Positions 35,412 to 45,998 of a stretch of DNA of 64,000 nt are shown here, piece by piece. A program made the position numbers and the translations under genes. This DNA is from Oreohelix idahoensis (lineage: Eukaryota > Mollusca > Gastropoda > Stylommatophora > Oreohelicidae): the NCBI GenBank assembly GCA_024509875.1, contig JAMPIV010004462.1:310001-374000 (forward strand). Reading direction: 5' to 3'. The first letter of the stretch is position 1. Every line of letters starts with the position of its first letter. The notes under the pieces were generated by a model. That model saw nothing but the letters and a program-made list of their open reading frames with translations. It was not told where the DNA came from and did not search any database.

Positions 35412-35520
35412 GAATTGGACAGAGATGGAGGGGGAAGATGAGAGGGAAGAAGACAGACACCCCGAAGCTACGGTTATAGGAAATTAAACTCCATAACGTA
35501 GACATGGAGTGCTTCCATAT

Positions 35521-35538
35521 CTTAAAGGGGGGAGGCTC
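35521..35538 (+). other. Polypurine tract of element D
   Basis: The stretch 'aaaggggggagg' lies just before the 3' LTR, the usual place for the primer of plus-strand synthesis. Confidence 0.8.
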
Positions 35539-38161
35539 TGTCACGTAGGGTTTATATTCATTTAATTTCCTACATTTTCTTCCTATTCTTTCACCAAATT
35601 CTCTCTTTATTATCTCTGTATTTCCTTTTTCCTGTATATTTTTCATCCATTCGTTTTTGCGTATATTATTTTCATATAATTCGCAAACTTTACTTGTTTT
35701 CCTTTCTCTTAAACTGAGAATCGCGCTAGGACGATATTACGTAGATGTCAGGGCTGCAGGGCGTCAGAAGGCGTGATAAGTCGGTTCGCTGAACATAGGA
35801 CGTAGCAAATCGTCTACATTCTCACCGAGCGCGCGAGCTTCTTCTCGGCATTAGTCCCGGTGAGGTGTGATACTTTACATCTGCACCGGTCAGTATCCAG
35901 ACATTTGTCTGGAAAATCCCAAACTGACACGGCGCTCACCGTGGGCCATGGTCAGCTGTAGTGTGAAAACTGCCTGCATTGGAGTCAGGCTGTCTGGGAT
36001 TTGAAACTGACACGCGTACATCGTGGTCAGTAGGTGACAGTTACGACACGCGTTAAGCGGACGTAAATGTTGGGAGTAGGGGAGATAATTTCGCTTGGCG
36101 AAATAAGTTTGGGCCCTTTGTCTGATTTTAAGATATTGGCCAAGTTTGAAACTTTAATTTCATTCTCGCTCATAGACTCCACAGTAGATAGGTCGCTCGA
36201 AAACAGAATAGCTGTTAGCGAAGATCTCAGTTTGTTTCGGCAATTTGTCGAACTTCTAGACTTCCAGAAATATTTTCAGCATTTTTATTCTTAAGTTGTG
36301 CGACTACCTGTAATTCTGTGGTTGAGGTAATTAATATGATAGATATATAGATTTTGTGAGTGTTAAAGTGTTAAATCGCTTAATTCATTTTAATCTATTT
36401 CTTTAGCGCAGAAGAGAAATAAAGTGGTAGGCTATTATATTTTCTAGGGAAGCATTCAGTGGAAAGCAGACTAAAAAAAAATTTAATTTCTAGCTTATAA
36501 CGGTAATTGTAGCTATTTATGAATTTAATTTAACTGCTAATACTCAGTCGAGTGTATTTTTCTAAACTAACGTATAAACTCTAGAATCGAACCTCGTGAA
36601 TGGTGACGGAATACGCACGTGTTCCTAATTCATTAGGATTGCTGATTTTTAATTATAACTTACGTCACGGGAAGTTTAAATGATAAGCAAAGCTCTCTGC
36701 TTGCAAGTTTAAATGTAAGTTTTACCCAGTACAGATTCTGTTTATTATATTATATGTGTTATTTTTCCTCCACACAGTGAAAGTTTTGGGGTGACCCTAA
36801 CTTTACCAGCACCTAGTAGTAGTTTCCATACTTGTGAAGAAATAGACAGTCCTTATTTTGAACCACGTGGGTTTTCTCAAGTAACACTGATCTGACGGTG
36901 CAAGTTAGACAGAAATACTAATATCCCTATAACGGGTTATCAAAGACTGTAATGATAAATACTGGACCTTGGAGCCAGCACTTAATTTCTTCTAGAAACT
37001 CTATATAATTTGCTGCCTGGTGGCGTGAATATTAACAATCATTTCCCGACTAGATTATATCTTGTGGACAAATCTGTGGTGTGACTAAAGTGAATCCTAT
37101 ACTGAGAGAAGGCACCGACCTGACATTCATCATTTTTTAGAAACCTACGCTATTGACACTGTGCTCTGCTAACTCCCGCGCCTGGAATAATTGTTAGGTG
37201 ACTTAATCAGACATTTGAACAAATTTGCATACCCAAGTAGTCGTTCCCGGAGACTCCAAGTTAAATGCGTCTTTTGGAACTGGGGACTTCTTGGCAGAAG
37301 ACTGCATTTTTTTTGAGTCTGTGTAAAGATCTAAAATCAGTGTGTTCCAGGAGGCAGCGAGCAAAGTCGTGAGTACCTGAATGAGAAGCCATGGCGGAAT
37401 GAATGAGTGTACGCTGGTTTGAGTGATATTTTTCACTATTTTATCTTTGACACCCTGTTGCTGTCCTAATTTTATTTTCAATCTGCATAATTTTGTTGCT
37501 AAGGCTAGAGTCCTTGTGTTTTGTCTTAGGTTAAATCAGATTTTTTTCAAACTCTGTGCATATAATTACGAGATAAAACAAAGACAACTCTTAGACTCAA
37601 ACCCTATGTATCTGTGACTCGGGCGCCATCATCTGTTCTCTTAACGGGGCCGGGCTAAACCTAGAGTTAACACTATAACGGGGCTATCATCCTTGCAACA
37701 TTTCCTTGATTTTTTATGACTATGTGTATATGTATTTTCCTTGATGTACTTTCTTTGATGTTGTGAGCCGATTTTTCCTGATAATAAAATCGCTCTTGAA
37801 CTTAATAATCGTGTTTGGTCAGCTCGTTCTAGATAATATATATATATCATTGTTATAGTTTTCCCACGTCTGTGTGTTTACCTGTCGTCACGTGTATGTG
37901 CGTGCCTGTGAGTGATAGAAATATACGTAATATGTATATTGGTGTAGTCTGTCTGACGCTGTAACAACTGTTGTAGAAGATAGGTGAGAGAGAGAAGAAT
38001 TCTTTTCGCTTTCAGAGACAGCCACTATATCAAAATCTATCATCTCACGTGTGTGGAAATTCTATTACCTTTCACTAACTCTCACTGAGTCTATCACCTA
38101 TTCAAACCTATTCAGAAGGGACCAAACCTAGTTTTAATTCTCCTATCGGAAATCTACGACA
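35539..38161 (+). repeat. 3' LTR of element D
   Basis: Partner of 28953-31574. It is followed by the GTATA duplication at 38162-38166. Confidence 0.95.
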
Positions 38162-38540
38162 GTATAGAACGTTCGTTAAGTCAAGTCATTTATAGCAAGA
38201 TAAACATGTATGAATATATCGATGCTTATTGATGATGCTTCACTAAGTATATGATGGAAGCTGAATACCATATGTCACAAGTTAGTCTACTATGTATATG
38301 CATGAACTGTCGTATTGTCCCCGTCTACGTATTGTCAAATAAACCGTTGATGGTATCATTACTCAACCACGAGTTCTAGTGTCAGTCCTTGACACTATTG
38401 AAGTTGAATTGACTCTTGGAGATTTTCTATTATTCATTCGCGTTTTAGACTAAACCAGATAACTGTCACCCATCACTATTCTAATATCTATCAATGGGGA
38501 TCCAAAGTGACCAGTTACAAATGGTGGATGAACAGTTACA

Positions 38541-38662
38541 CTCAGGATTTTCCATATCATAGTACGGTCTATACTGTCAAACGCTTTTTCGAAGCTAACA
38601 AATGTTACATACAAGGGGGTTTGCCACTGATTTGATTGTTCTATGATGATTCTGAGTGTTGC
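38541..38662 (-). pseudogene. LINE F, part 2: short RT piece between two LTR insertions
   Basis: The 122-bp fragment encodes 'TLRIIIEQSNQWQTPLYV' and 'FEKAFDSIDRTMIWKIL', a conserved block of non-LTR reverse transcriptase. It is bounded on the left by CTCAG (LTR G) and on the right by GTTGC at 38658-38662 (element E). It joins on in sequence order with 47917 upstream and 28225 downstream. Confidence 0.88.
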
Positions 38663-39688
38663 TGTTAAGGATTGTTTCATGGTTTGCAAACATCTGGGTT
38701 TGAGCTCGATTCGGATGGTTGCACCATGCAACACCTTGGTTGAATAAATAAATGACATAGATCGCGTATATCGATGCATGACGCATGAGACATAGTTACG
38801 GCACTCTTATGTGTGGCCTAGAGCCTTACGGCAGTGTTTTGAAATGTGTGGCATGGCCACTTATTCAAGTGTATACTAGTGTAGAACTAGGGAAATATAT
38901 ATTACGGTAATGTAAAGCTGGTAACCTAAAAGGATAATGTGTAAGGACCATTGAGTCCGAATATATCTGTATGTCGGTAATGTAACCGCAATCATTGTTA
39001 GGATTAACGTAAGTCGTAAAATATGAAACGCAGTTAGAATATATATATATCTATAAAGCTGATAGAGCCTGTCTGTGTAAGCCAAATTGAAGTAAGCATA
39101 TGTCTAAGTTTTCGTGATATATATATTTGGCAGCGACCCTATGAGAACTATTAACAGAAGGAATATTTCTCTATAAATAATAAGAATTCCAAGTATTTGG
39201 TTAGAATATATATATGGATCGTAAATGGAAATGAAAAGCAACAGACGTGTAATGTCTGATTGAATATGGGCTATAAGACTACTTTATCAAGTGTTCTGTA
39301 ACGTAAACATTCGTGTTGTTTATTCATGATGAAATTGCTGAACAGTATTAAATATATTTTAGTCGTCAAAACGCGACTTGGTTTCCTGAAGTGTTCTACC
39401 AGTTCAATGTCGTTCTACGACTGTTAACCGTTAATCTTCAAGGGTAGGTCAGACCATAACATTTTAATTACAGGCTAATAATAATAATAATAATAATAAA
39501 TAAACACTGTCAGACAATACGAATACAAAGTGCATTGTAGGAACACTGAAACGAACATTATAATAATTACGTAAATAAAACACGAGGTTACAGCAAGAAG
39601 ATACTTCGTGATGGCAGAAGAGATGAATATAGAATACAGAAATTGAAACGTAATAGCCTAATAATCCAAGCTTGGAAAGCCCATAACA
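38663..39688 (+). repeat. 5' LTR of element E
   Basis: A 1.03-kb LTR matching 45543-47916 after removing the mariner. It contains an AAT trinucleotide run (39477-39499) that is longer in the other copy. It preserves the empty mariner target near 39115-39128. Confidence 0.92.
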
Positions 39689-39692
39689 TATT

Positions 39693-39705
39693 TGGTGTCA
39701 GAAGT
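39693..39705 (+). other. Primer-binding site of element E, tRNA-Leu-like
   Basis: TGGTGTCAGAAGT begins four bases after the LTR. This 13-mer is the common leucine-tRNA primer site seen in several Ty3/gypsy elements, as I recall. Host tRNA confirmation is not possible here. Confidence 0.6.
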
Positions 39706-40905
39706 AACGGAACTTCTCTTCTACTACCCAATTTTATCGAGTATCGAAAGAAAATCAAGTTGACGATAGAACTCCAATCGTGAAATATTCATCAAGGACA
39801 AGCTGGCAACTCTAATGCGCATGTCAGTACTCTGACTTCATAATGTCATTTCCGTCTCTATAAACGGCCGCAACTTTGAGAAAATTCTACCTACATCACA
39901 GCCAGAAGCTATAACGTAGAAAAAATCTGTCTACATCAAAATCCAGAAGTTACTACACTATTACAAGTCTACATCAACGGCCAGATTCCGCACCGCTGGA
40001 CTGAACCAGAAATCAAGGTGGAACATTTTGACAAGTCATTAGTAAGCTGAATCAATCGTGTCTCACAGTCGTACTGTCAGTGTCAAGGTCTTCTATCAAA
40101 AGAACATCGGCTGTTGACGGGACGTTTTGGAACTGTATAGGTGACTTGCATCTTACAGGTTTTCTCACTATGGCAGGAGTGGAAATAAGATAAGTCCTTG
40201 ATTTTATTAGGGCGCTAACACTTTATCCTGTTCATATAGGTCTAGCTTTGGCCTTCAGTCCATCGTCACTTTGCTTTACTTTTATACTGATCATTTTTAA
40301 GTGTTCACAATTTATATCTATTCGTATATTCGTGGGTGGCTGGTAGGGCTTACTATTGCCTGGGATTTTCTTAAGAAAAATTCAGGGAATTGTAACGACT
40401 GTTAGTGTTTCTGTGTTTGTATTTGCTGACTGAAGGAGTAACGATTAGTTCGTTATATAAGTCTCGCTTCAGTTTGCAAAACGAACCAATTTTTTTCGTG
40501 CTTAGTTGTGACGTCACGTCGATCGTCATTTTTAATTTGCATGACCTAATTTCAGTGGTGTATCATTTTATACGTTTGTGATCTAAACTCTTGTCTTCAC
40601 GTACATTTAATGACGACTTGTCTTGTTTATTTTTGTAATGTTATTTTAACGTTTTCTATTTTTCTGATTAATCTGTCTGAGTCTTCCTTATTTGCTTTAT
40701 ATTTGTTACGTGGTGTCGTATAATTGGATATATCACTTCACTGTATTTCATTTTCTTGTGCCTTCCATTGTCCTTTGTCACCAGTGCTCGTCTCTAGTTT
40801 ACATTGAAGAACATATTTACATTACAGTATAATTGAGTTTATATAGTAGTTGTATATTTTAGGATAACTAATGTACTATTATAAGTAAATGAGAAACCTA
40901 TAACC
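39706..40905 (+). other. 5' leader of element E
   Basis: The untranslated region is between the primer site and gag. No open frame was recognised. Long leaders of 1.2-1.8 kb are shared by A, B and E. Confidence 0.6.
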
Positions 40906-41180
40906 ATGTCGACGTTAGAAGATTTTATCAACATTGGTAAAAATTTAGGTAAATCAGGAGTTGAACTTGAGGAATATGCTGAGACTAGATATGAGAAACA
41001 CTTAATGCATTTTGAAAGAATTGAGCAGCGTGAATCTGTTAAGCGGGCAGATGAACACAGGAAGTTTGAATTAGCCCAAGAAAAAGAACTTAAATAGAAA
41101 GAAATGGCTCAAAGGGATAAAGATATGTCTTTAAAATTGGAGTTGGAACGTATAAACTTAGAACAAAAAGATAAGGAAGA
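40906..41180 (+). pseudogene. Element E Gag, N-terminal coiled coil
   Basis: The frame starts 'MSTLEDFINIGKNLGKSGVE', homologous to the Gag start of A and B ('LDHFIK.GKD..KKG'). It continues in a charged coiled coil with an early TAG at 41095-41097. A frameshift at about 41185 connects it to the next open frame. Decay indicates an old copy. Confidence 0.85.
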
Positions 41181-41198
41181 GAGTTAGAGAAAGAGAAA

Positions 41199-42703
41199 AT
41201 GGAATTACGAAGAATGGAACTTCTTCAATTAGATCAAGCTCATAGAAATGCTATGGAGCTTAAAGCAATAAGACTAAATGCAGAAAAAGAAAAAGCTTTA
41301 GAATTGGCTAAATTGCAGTCTGATCATTCTAAGACTTCAGCAGGTTCAACTGTGTTCTATCCTAAGCTGAAAAGGCCGCATTTCGATCAGAATTGCGACT
41401 GTGTGGACTCTTTCTTATCGATATTTATCATGAAAGTGACAGGTTTGAATGTACCTAAAGAGAGATGGAGTAGTCTCTTAGTTTATTTTTTGACTGGGGA
41501 CTCACTCCAATGTTTCATGAATTTGGTAGAGAAGAGCAGAAACGATTTTGATGTCGTAAAAGAGGCGCTTCTTAGACGTTTCCAGTTAACTGAATCTGGA
41601 TTTCGTGATCGTTTCCATACGGCTAAGCCATGTAAGGATGCTTACTTTGGTGAATTTGTTGCATCTATTAAGCATTTCTTTAGCAGGTGGATTGATTTAT
41701 CTGGCATTAACAAAACTTATGAGGGTTTAATTGATCTCTTGCTACGGGATAAGGTTCTATCATCATGTAGTCATGAATTGGAGTCATTCTTACAGGAGAG
41801 ACACCCAAACTCCATTGAGGAATATGAAAAATTAGGTAGACAGTTCATAACTGCACATCCAAACAAGGATGTCCATAGATCTTCTCCTCGAGATCTTATG
41901 CCTGCGTGCTCAGCTCACCACGATCATAGATCTAATGATCACCGACCTCGATCAAAGAGCATTGACGGACGTTATCGTTCCGATTTTCTTCAATCATGTA
42001 GAGGGTCTTACAACTTCCCTCGTCATCGCTTGCCTTCAAATTTTTACCGACGAGGTTATCGAGGGTACTCACCCCATGATCGTGGGTATCACAAAGGCAG
42101 AGATCGTGATGATTATCACAGAGATTATAATGTACAAAAATCATCATATAGTAAGGGTTCCAAGAATGATGATTCTACAGACTTTTATTATGATAAGAAG
42201 AAGTCGTTCAATAAAAAGTCAAGTAATTTCAGATCTCCTTCGAGAAATAAAGGTAAACATAGGCATGCTATTGCCTGCACTGTCAAAAAGGATGATGACA
42301 AAGATGGAACTAATCATGCTAATGCATGTGCTGTCATAGATGATACTTGTTATGTTTGTCAGTCACAACATGTATCAGAGACAAAAAATACACTTAGTTG
42401 TGGTCACACTTTTCCGGCAATATCCGCGTGGGAGAACTTTGGACGTCTCACTTTCCATCAGGGATTTTTGTATGGACAGAAAGTAACAGTTTTGCGGGAC
42501 AGCAGCTGTACCACGGTCGGGATACGTAAATCGCTTATTGATCCCTCTGCATTTACAGGTAAATCTGTTAAGTGTGTCACTTTTGGAGGGAATGTCGAGT
42601 GGTTCCCGATGGCACGGGTCCATATTGATACACCATTCTATACAGGAACTGTGTATGCTTGTGGATTGAGAGCACTAATATCTGATATAATTTTGGGAAA
42701 TAT
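41199..42703 (+). pseudogene. Element E Gag capsid, RNA-binding linker and protease start
   Basis: The capsid region shows 'FSRWIDLSGINKTYEGLIDL' and 'LLLRDKVLSS', homologous to A and B. An R/S/Y/H/D-rich linker follows, with 'RDRDDYHRDY' and 'KGSKNDD'. Then comes C-x2-C-x13-C-x-H ('CYVC...CGH') with exactly the spacing seen in A and B, and the aspartic protease, whose active site reads DSS in 'LRDSSCTTVGIRKSL' instead of DSG. The frame is cut at 'DIILGN' by LINE H at the 10-bp duplication TGGGAAATAT; the open frame to 42845 runs into the LINE. Confidence 0.88.
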
Positions 42704-43889
42704 CATCATCATCATCTCAGCCCGTAACCCGTCATGGGTCGTAGGGGTGCCATGGTGGAAGCATCAGCAGACAGGGTCCTCCACTGCTCTCTATCCTCAG
42801 CAATGCGTACAAGTGTGGAAAAACCGTGTCCTGCTCATTCTTTGATGTTATCAGCCCAGGATTTTCTCTGCCTTCCTCTTCTCCGTTTACCTTCGACTGT
42901 TCCCTGAAGGATCGTTTTCGAAAGAGATTCATGACGAGTTACATGCCCAAACCAGGCAAGCTTTCGACGTTTCACTATTGACAAAAGTGGTTCTACTTGA
43001 TCTTCCATCACTACATATAGTGGATCCGATATATTTAAAGGTGTTAACTTCTTCTAACGTTTGCCCATTTAACGTAATGTTGGTCGGAACATGTTTCTTA
43101 TGGCTATTAACCAATATCTTGCTTTTTTCTATATTAATTTCCATCCCATATGTTCTTGTTACTTTCTCCAGTCTAGAGGTAAGGTCTTGAAGTTCTGATT
43201 CTGATCCAGCTATCAGATCAATATCATCAGCAAAACGTAGGTTGCACAGAGGTCGGCCTCCAATCGATATGGTTGATTTATAATCGTAGAGAGCCTCCTG
43301 CATAATATGTTCTAGATATATATTAAAGAGCACTGGTGACAGAATACATCCTTGGCGAACTCCTACAGTTGTTTTGAAAAATTCTCCAATGTCGTTGCTT
43401 GCAAAAACAGCACTGCTTGCGTCCTTGTATAGTGCTTCAATGATATCTATGATGTTGGTATCAAAATTGAATTTTCTCATTACTTGCCATAAGCCTTCAT
43501 GCCAGACTCGATCGAAGGCTTTTGTGAAATCGATGAAGTTATGGTATAAATCGTGTTGATGTTGGAGATGTTTTTCGATAAGTAATCTAATATTGAAGAT
43601 TTGTTCTGAGGTACTTCTTTTTGGTCTAAAGCCAGCCTGTTCCTCTGACAAGATTTCTTCTGATTTCTGTTTTATTCTGTTCAAAAGTATCCTTAACATC
43701 ACCTTACTTGGATGACTAATAAGGCTAATGGTTCTGTAGTTCTTGCACATTTTTAGATTTCCTTTCTTTGGAAGCGGTATTACTAATGACTGCGTCCATT
43801 CTTTTGGCCATTTTCTTGTACTCCATATCTTCTGGCAAATTGTTGTCATGCTTTTTTACTATATCTGGTCCTCCATATTTCAAGAGCTC
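42704..43889 (-). mobile_element. LINE H: 5'-truncated non-LTR retrotransposon nested in element E
   Basis: A 1186-bp insertion bounded by a perfect 10-bp duplication TGGGAAATAT (42694-42703 and 43890-43899). On the minus strand it ends in an (ATG)n-type tail next to the left duplication. It encodes the reverse-transcriptase palm and thumb. Upstream RT and endonuclease are missing, the usual 5' truncation. Confidence 0.93.
42929..43849 (-). pseudogene. LINE H reverse transcriptase fragment
   Basis: 306 residues with the RT blocks in order: 'IPLPKKGNLKMCKNYRTISL', 'EEQAGFRPKRSTSEQIFNI', 'FIDFTKAFDRVWHEGLW' (first Asp), 'VGVRQGCILSPVLFNIYLEH', 'LRFADDIDLIAGS' (catalytic FADD), and 'TFKYIGSTIC'. 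The remaining tail to 42704 is shifted in frame but still shows 'KRRRGRQRKSWADNIKEWAG'. The clade could be RTE-like; the domain order fits any EN-RT LINE without RNase H. Confidence 0.9.
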
Positions 43890-43899
43890 TGGGAAATAT

Positions 43900-44527
43900 A
43901 CCAGGTGTTAAAGATTGCACTCCTGGTGAGATTGCAATGTGGGTTGATTCACACCCACTGGTGGCGAATGCTGTTGTAACTAGGGCACAACAGTTAGCTA
44001 CAGATACGGCTACACCACCTACTCCTGTTATGGATAGGATCATATCTCATGGTGTTAGTACTGACACTCCAACTGTTATTGCTGGTGCATGTGTCGTAGT
44101 GGATGAGTTTAACAATCTTCAATTACATGAAAATGTTTCACATGACAATAAAACTCATAGTATTCGGAGTAACCAGGTTTCACCTGAGAATGAGGTGAAC
44201 AATAATGATCAATGGATCAACATGACAGTTTTTAGCTGTACTGCTGTTGGAATAGGTTATGAAGACACTCATGATTGTCTAGCGTTTACGACATGTCCTA
44301 ATCATCTGGCTCCATCCCAGGCTGATGAATTACGACATATTACATCTGCTCCATTGGGAATTGTTAATACTCGTTCAGATAATCGTTGGTTTAACCACGA
44401 TTTTCACACTATTGCGACATGCAAGGAACATAAGAATACGTTCGTGCGCTTAACTCGCACAACACATAATAGTGTCAATAGTTCTCGGGCTCAGTTTTGT
44501 CCTGGCCGAGGTCAGATTCCACCAAAT
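43900..44527 (+). pseudogene. Element E protease end and linker
   Basis: After the nested LINE the gag-protease frame resumes with 'PGVKDCTPGEIAMW', homologous to 'HGSKDCSP' in A and B, and 'ANAVVTRAQQ'. It then runs through about 190 residues of polar linker rich in N, D, H and T. The open frame starts at 43937. This segment corresponds to the linker before the RRM in element B. Confidence 0.82.
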
Positions 44528-44791
44528 CGCACTGTCGTGGTGCGTAATTTACCTCCTGGTGTTACTTAGTATACACTAAGAAAATTTTTTCAACGTATCG
44601 GAGATGTTGAATTTGTTCGTATGTTTACACTTCAACATTCTTCTCACCAACTAGCGTTTGTTCGCTTTTTGAGGTATTATGATGCTCGTAAGGCTGTAAA
44701 GTTCAAAAATGGTACTCTTTTTGCACACCATCACTTAGATGTGCAACTCGCACGCAATAGTGTGCTATTTTCTATATCTCTTTGTACATGA
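44528..44791 (+). pseudogene. Element E RNA-recognition motif domain
   Basis: In the same frame as the upstream linker lies an RRM with RNP2-like 'TVVVRNLPPG', 'LRKFFQRIGDVEFVRM', RNP1-like 'QLAFVRFLRYYDARK' and 'NGTLFAHHHLDVQLARN'. It aligns along its whole length with the RRM of element B. A TAG at 44570-44572 interrupts it. The frame stops at 44789-44791 shortly after the domain, as in B. The RRM is therefore ancestral to both elements and sits at the C-terminus of gag-protease. Confidence 0.87.
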
Positions 44792-45151
44792 TAATTTTAC
44801 TTCAGTAAGATCGACATTACTTTCTTTTAGGATATTTGCTTTGATTACTGATTTGTGTAACGATGATTCGTTACTTATGTGCGAATGATGCGCCTCATTT
44901 TTGGCGATCGAGAAGATGTCATCACATATGTCATCATAGGCTTAATTAATTTCTATCACAAATTTCTCCTCTTTTGTCTGGACTGCTAGCTAAAGGTAGT
45001 CCAAATAAAATCAAATGAACATCGGAATAAAGCGCTTTGATAAACTCAATGATTTATTGTCGATTCTTGACTATTTTGTTGTTGCCACCTATACATTACA
45101 TTTGTAATTCACAGATGCGTAATATTACTGCATCGAGGGCTGTTTGCTACA
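44792..45151. other. Element E: remnant between RRM and RNase H end
   Basis: No integrase or reverse-transcriptase motif is recognisable on either strand. This gap marks the large pol deletion. Confidence 0.6.
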
Positions 45152-45370
45152 GTGATACGAGGTGATGCCACATCAGTGTTTCTTCGTATCTCGCAAGTAG
45201 ACCGCAGCCCACTTACTTTCATCACATCCAGAACTATGCGGAACGCGAGAATTCACCGTTGGTACCTGTTTCTCCAAGAGTTCTCGTTTACAATATTGCC
45301 AATCTCTGGAACAGACAACAACCTCGCTGATTTGTTATCTAGGAATTATTCTGGACAAGATATGAATTGA
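45152..45370 (+). pseudogene. Element E RNase H C-terminus
   Basis: 72 residues, from about 'DRSPLTFITSRTMRNARIHR' through 'WYLFLQEFSFTILPISG' and 'NNLADLLSRN', the usual last part of Ty3/gypsy RNase H. The final catalytic aspartate (ADLLSR) is present. The rest of RNase H and RT is missing. It is followed by the 3' untranslated region and the purine-rich 'gggagcgaggggatga' just before the LTR. Confidence 0.85.
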
Positions 45371-45998
45371 CTTTAGTTAATACTACTATATTTAGTATTC
45401 TATGTCAAACGTTGCTATTAATGATCTTGATATAATTATAATTATTATATATTAATATAATATTAATAGATTGCGTACGTATACGTCTTCTCCACCACTC
45501 TCACACGTGCCACAAGTGTCACGTTTGGGAGCGAGGGGATGATGTTGAGGATTGTTTCATGGTTTGCAAACATCTGGGTTTGAGCTCGATTCGGATGGTT
45601 GCATCATGCAACACCTTGGTTGAATAAATAAATGACGTAGATCGAGTATATCGATGCATGACGTGTGAGACATAGTTACGACAGTCTTATGTGTGGCCTT
45701 GAGCCTTACGACAGTGTTTTGAAACGTGTGGCATGGCCACTTATTCAAGTGTATACTAGTGTAGAACTAGGAAAATATATATTACGGTAATGTAAAGCCG
45801 GTAACCTAAAAGGATAATGTGTAAGGACCATTGAGTCCGAATATATCTGTATGTCGGTAATGTAACCGCAATCATTGTTAGGATTAACGTAAGTCGTAAA
45901 ATATGAAACGCAATTAGTATATATATATATATATACTGATAGAGCCTGTCTGTGTAAGCCAAACTGAAGTAAGCATATGTCTAAGTTCTCGTAATATA

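Larger units (their letters stand above)
28953..38161 (+). mobile_element. Element D: young long-LTR Ty3/gypsy element with gag-PR-INT but no RT
   Basis: LTRs of 2.62 kb (28953-31574 and 35539-38161) start TGTCACGTAGGG and end TCTACGACA. They are flanked by a perfect GTATA duplication (28948-28952 and 38162-38166). By eye the LTRs differ at only a handful of sites, so insertion is recent. The interior has two long intact frames, gag-protease and integrase, overlapping in a -1 relation with a slippery heptamer. Reverse transcriptase and RNase H, which would follow integrase in a Gmr1-like element, are absent. Only about 130 bases separate the integrase stop from the 3' LTR. The copy could be transcribed but must borrow reverse transcriptase. 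Confidence 0.95.
28226..38540 (+). mobile_element. Element G: probable solo LTR in LINE F, split by element D
   Basis: LINE F is interrupted between CTCAG at 28221-28225 and CTCAG at 38541-38545. The inserted DNA begins TGTTGCG and ends GTTACA, so it has TG...CA ends and a 5-bp duplication. Removing element D leaves about 1.1 kb without an open frame but with an AATAAA near 38337, which fits a single LTR left by recombination. The family is unknown; no second copy is in the window. Confidence 0.7.

Noticed and set aside
38876..39085. 69-residue minus frame also found at 45756-45962
   Set aside because: Located in both LTRs of element E, Tyr/Ile-rich and partly TA-repeat-derived.
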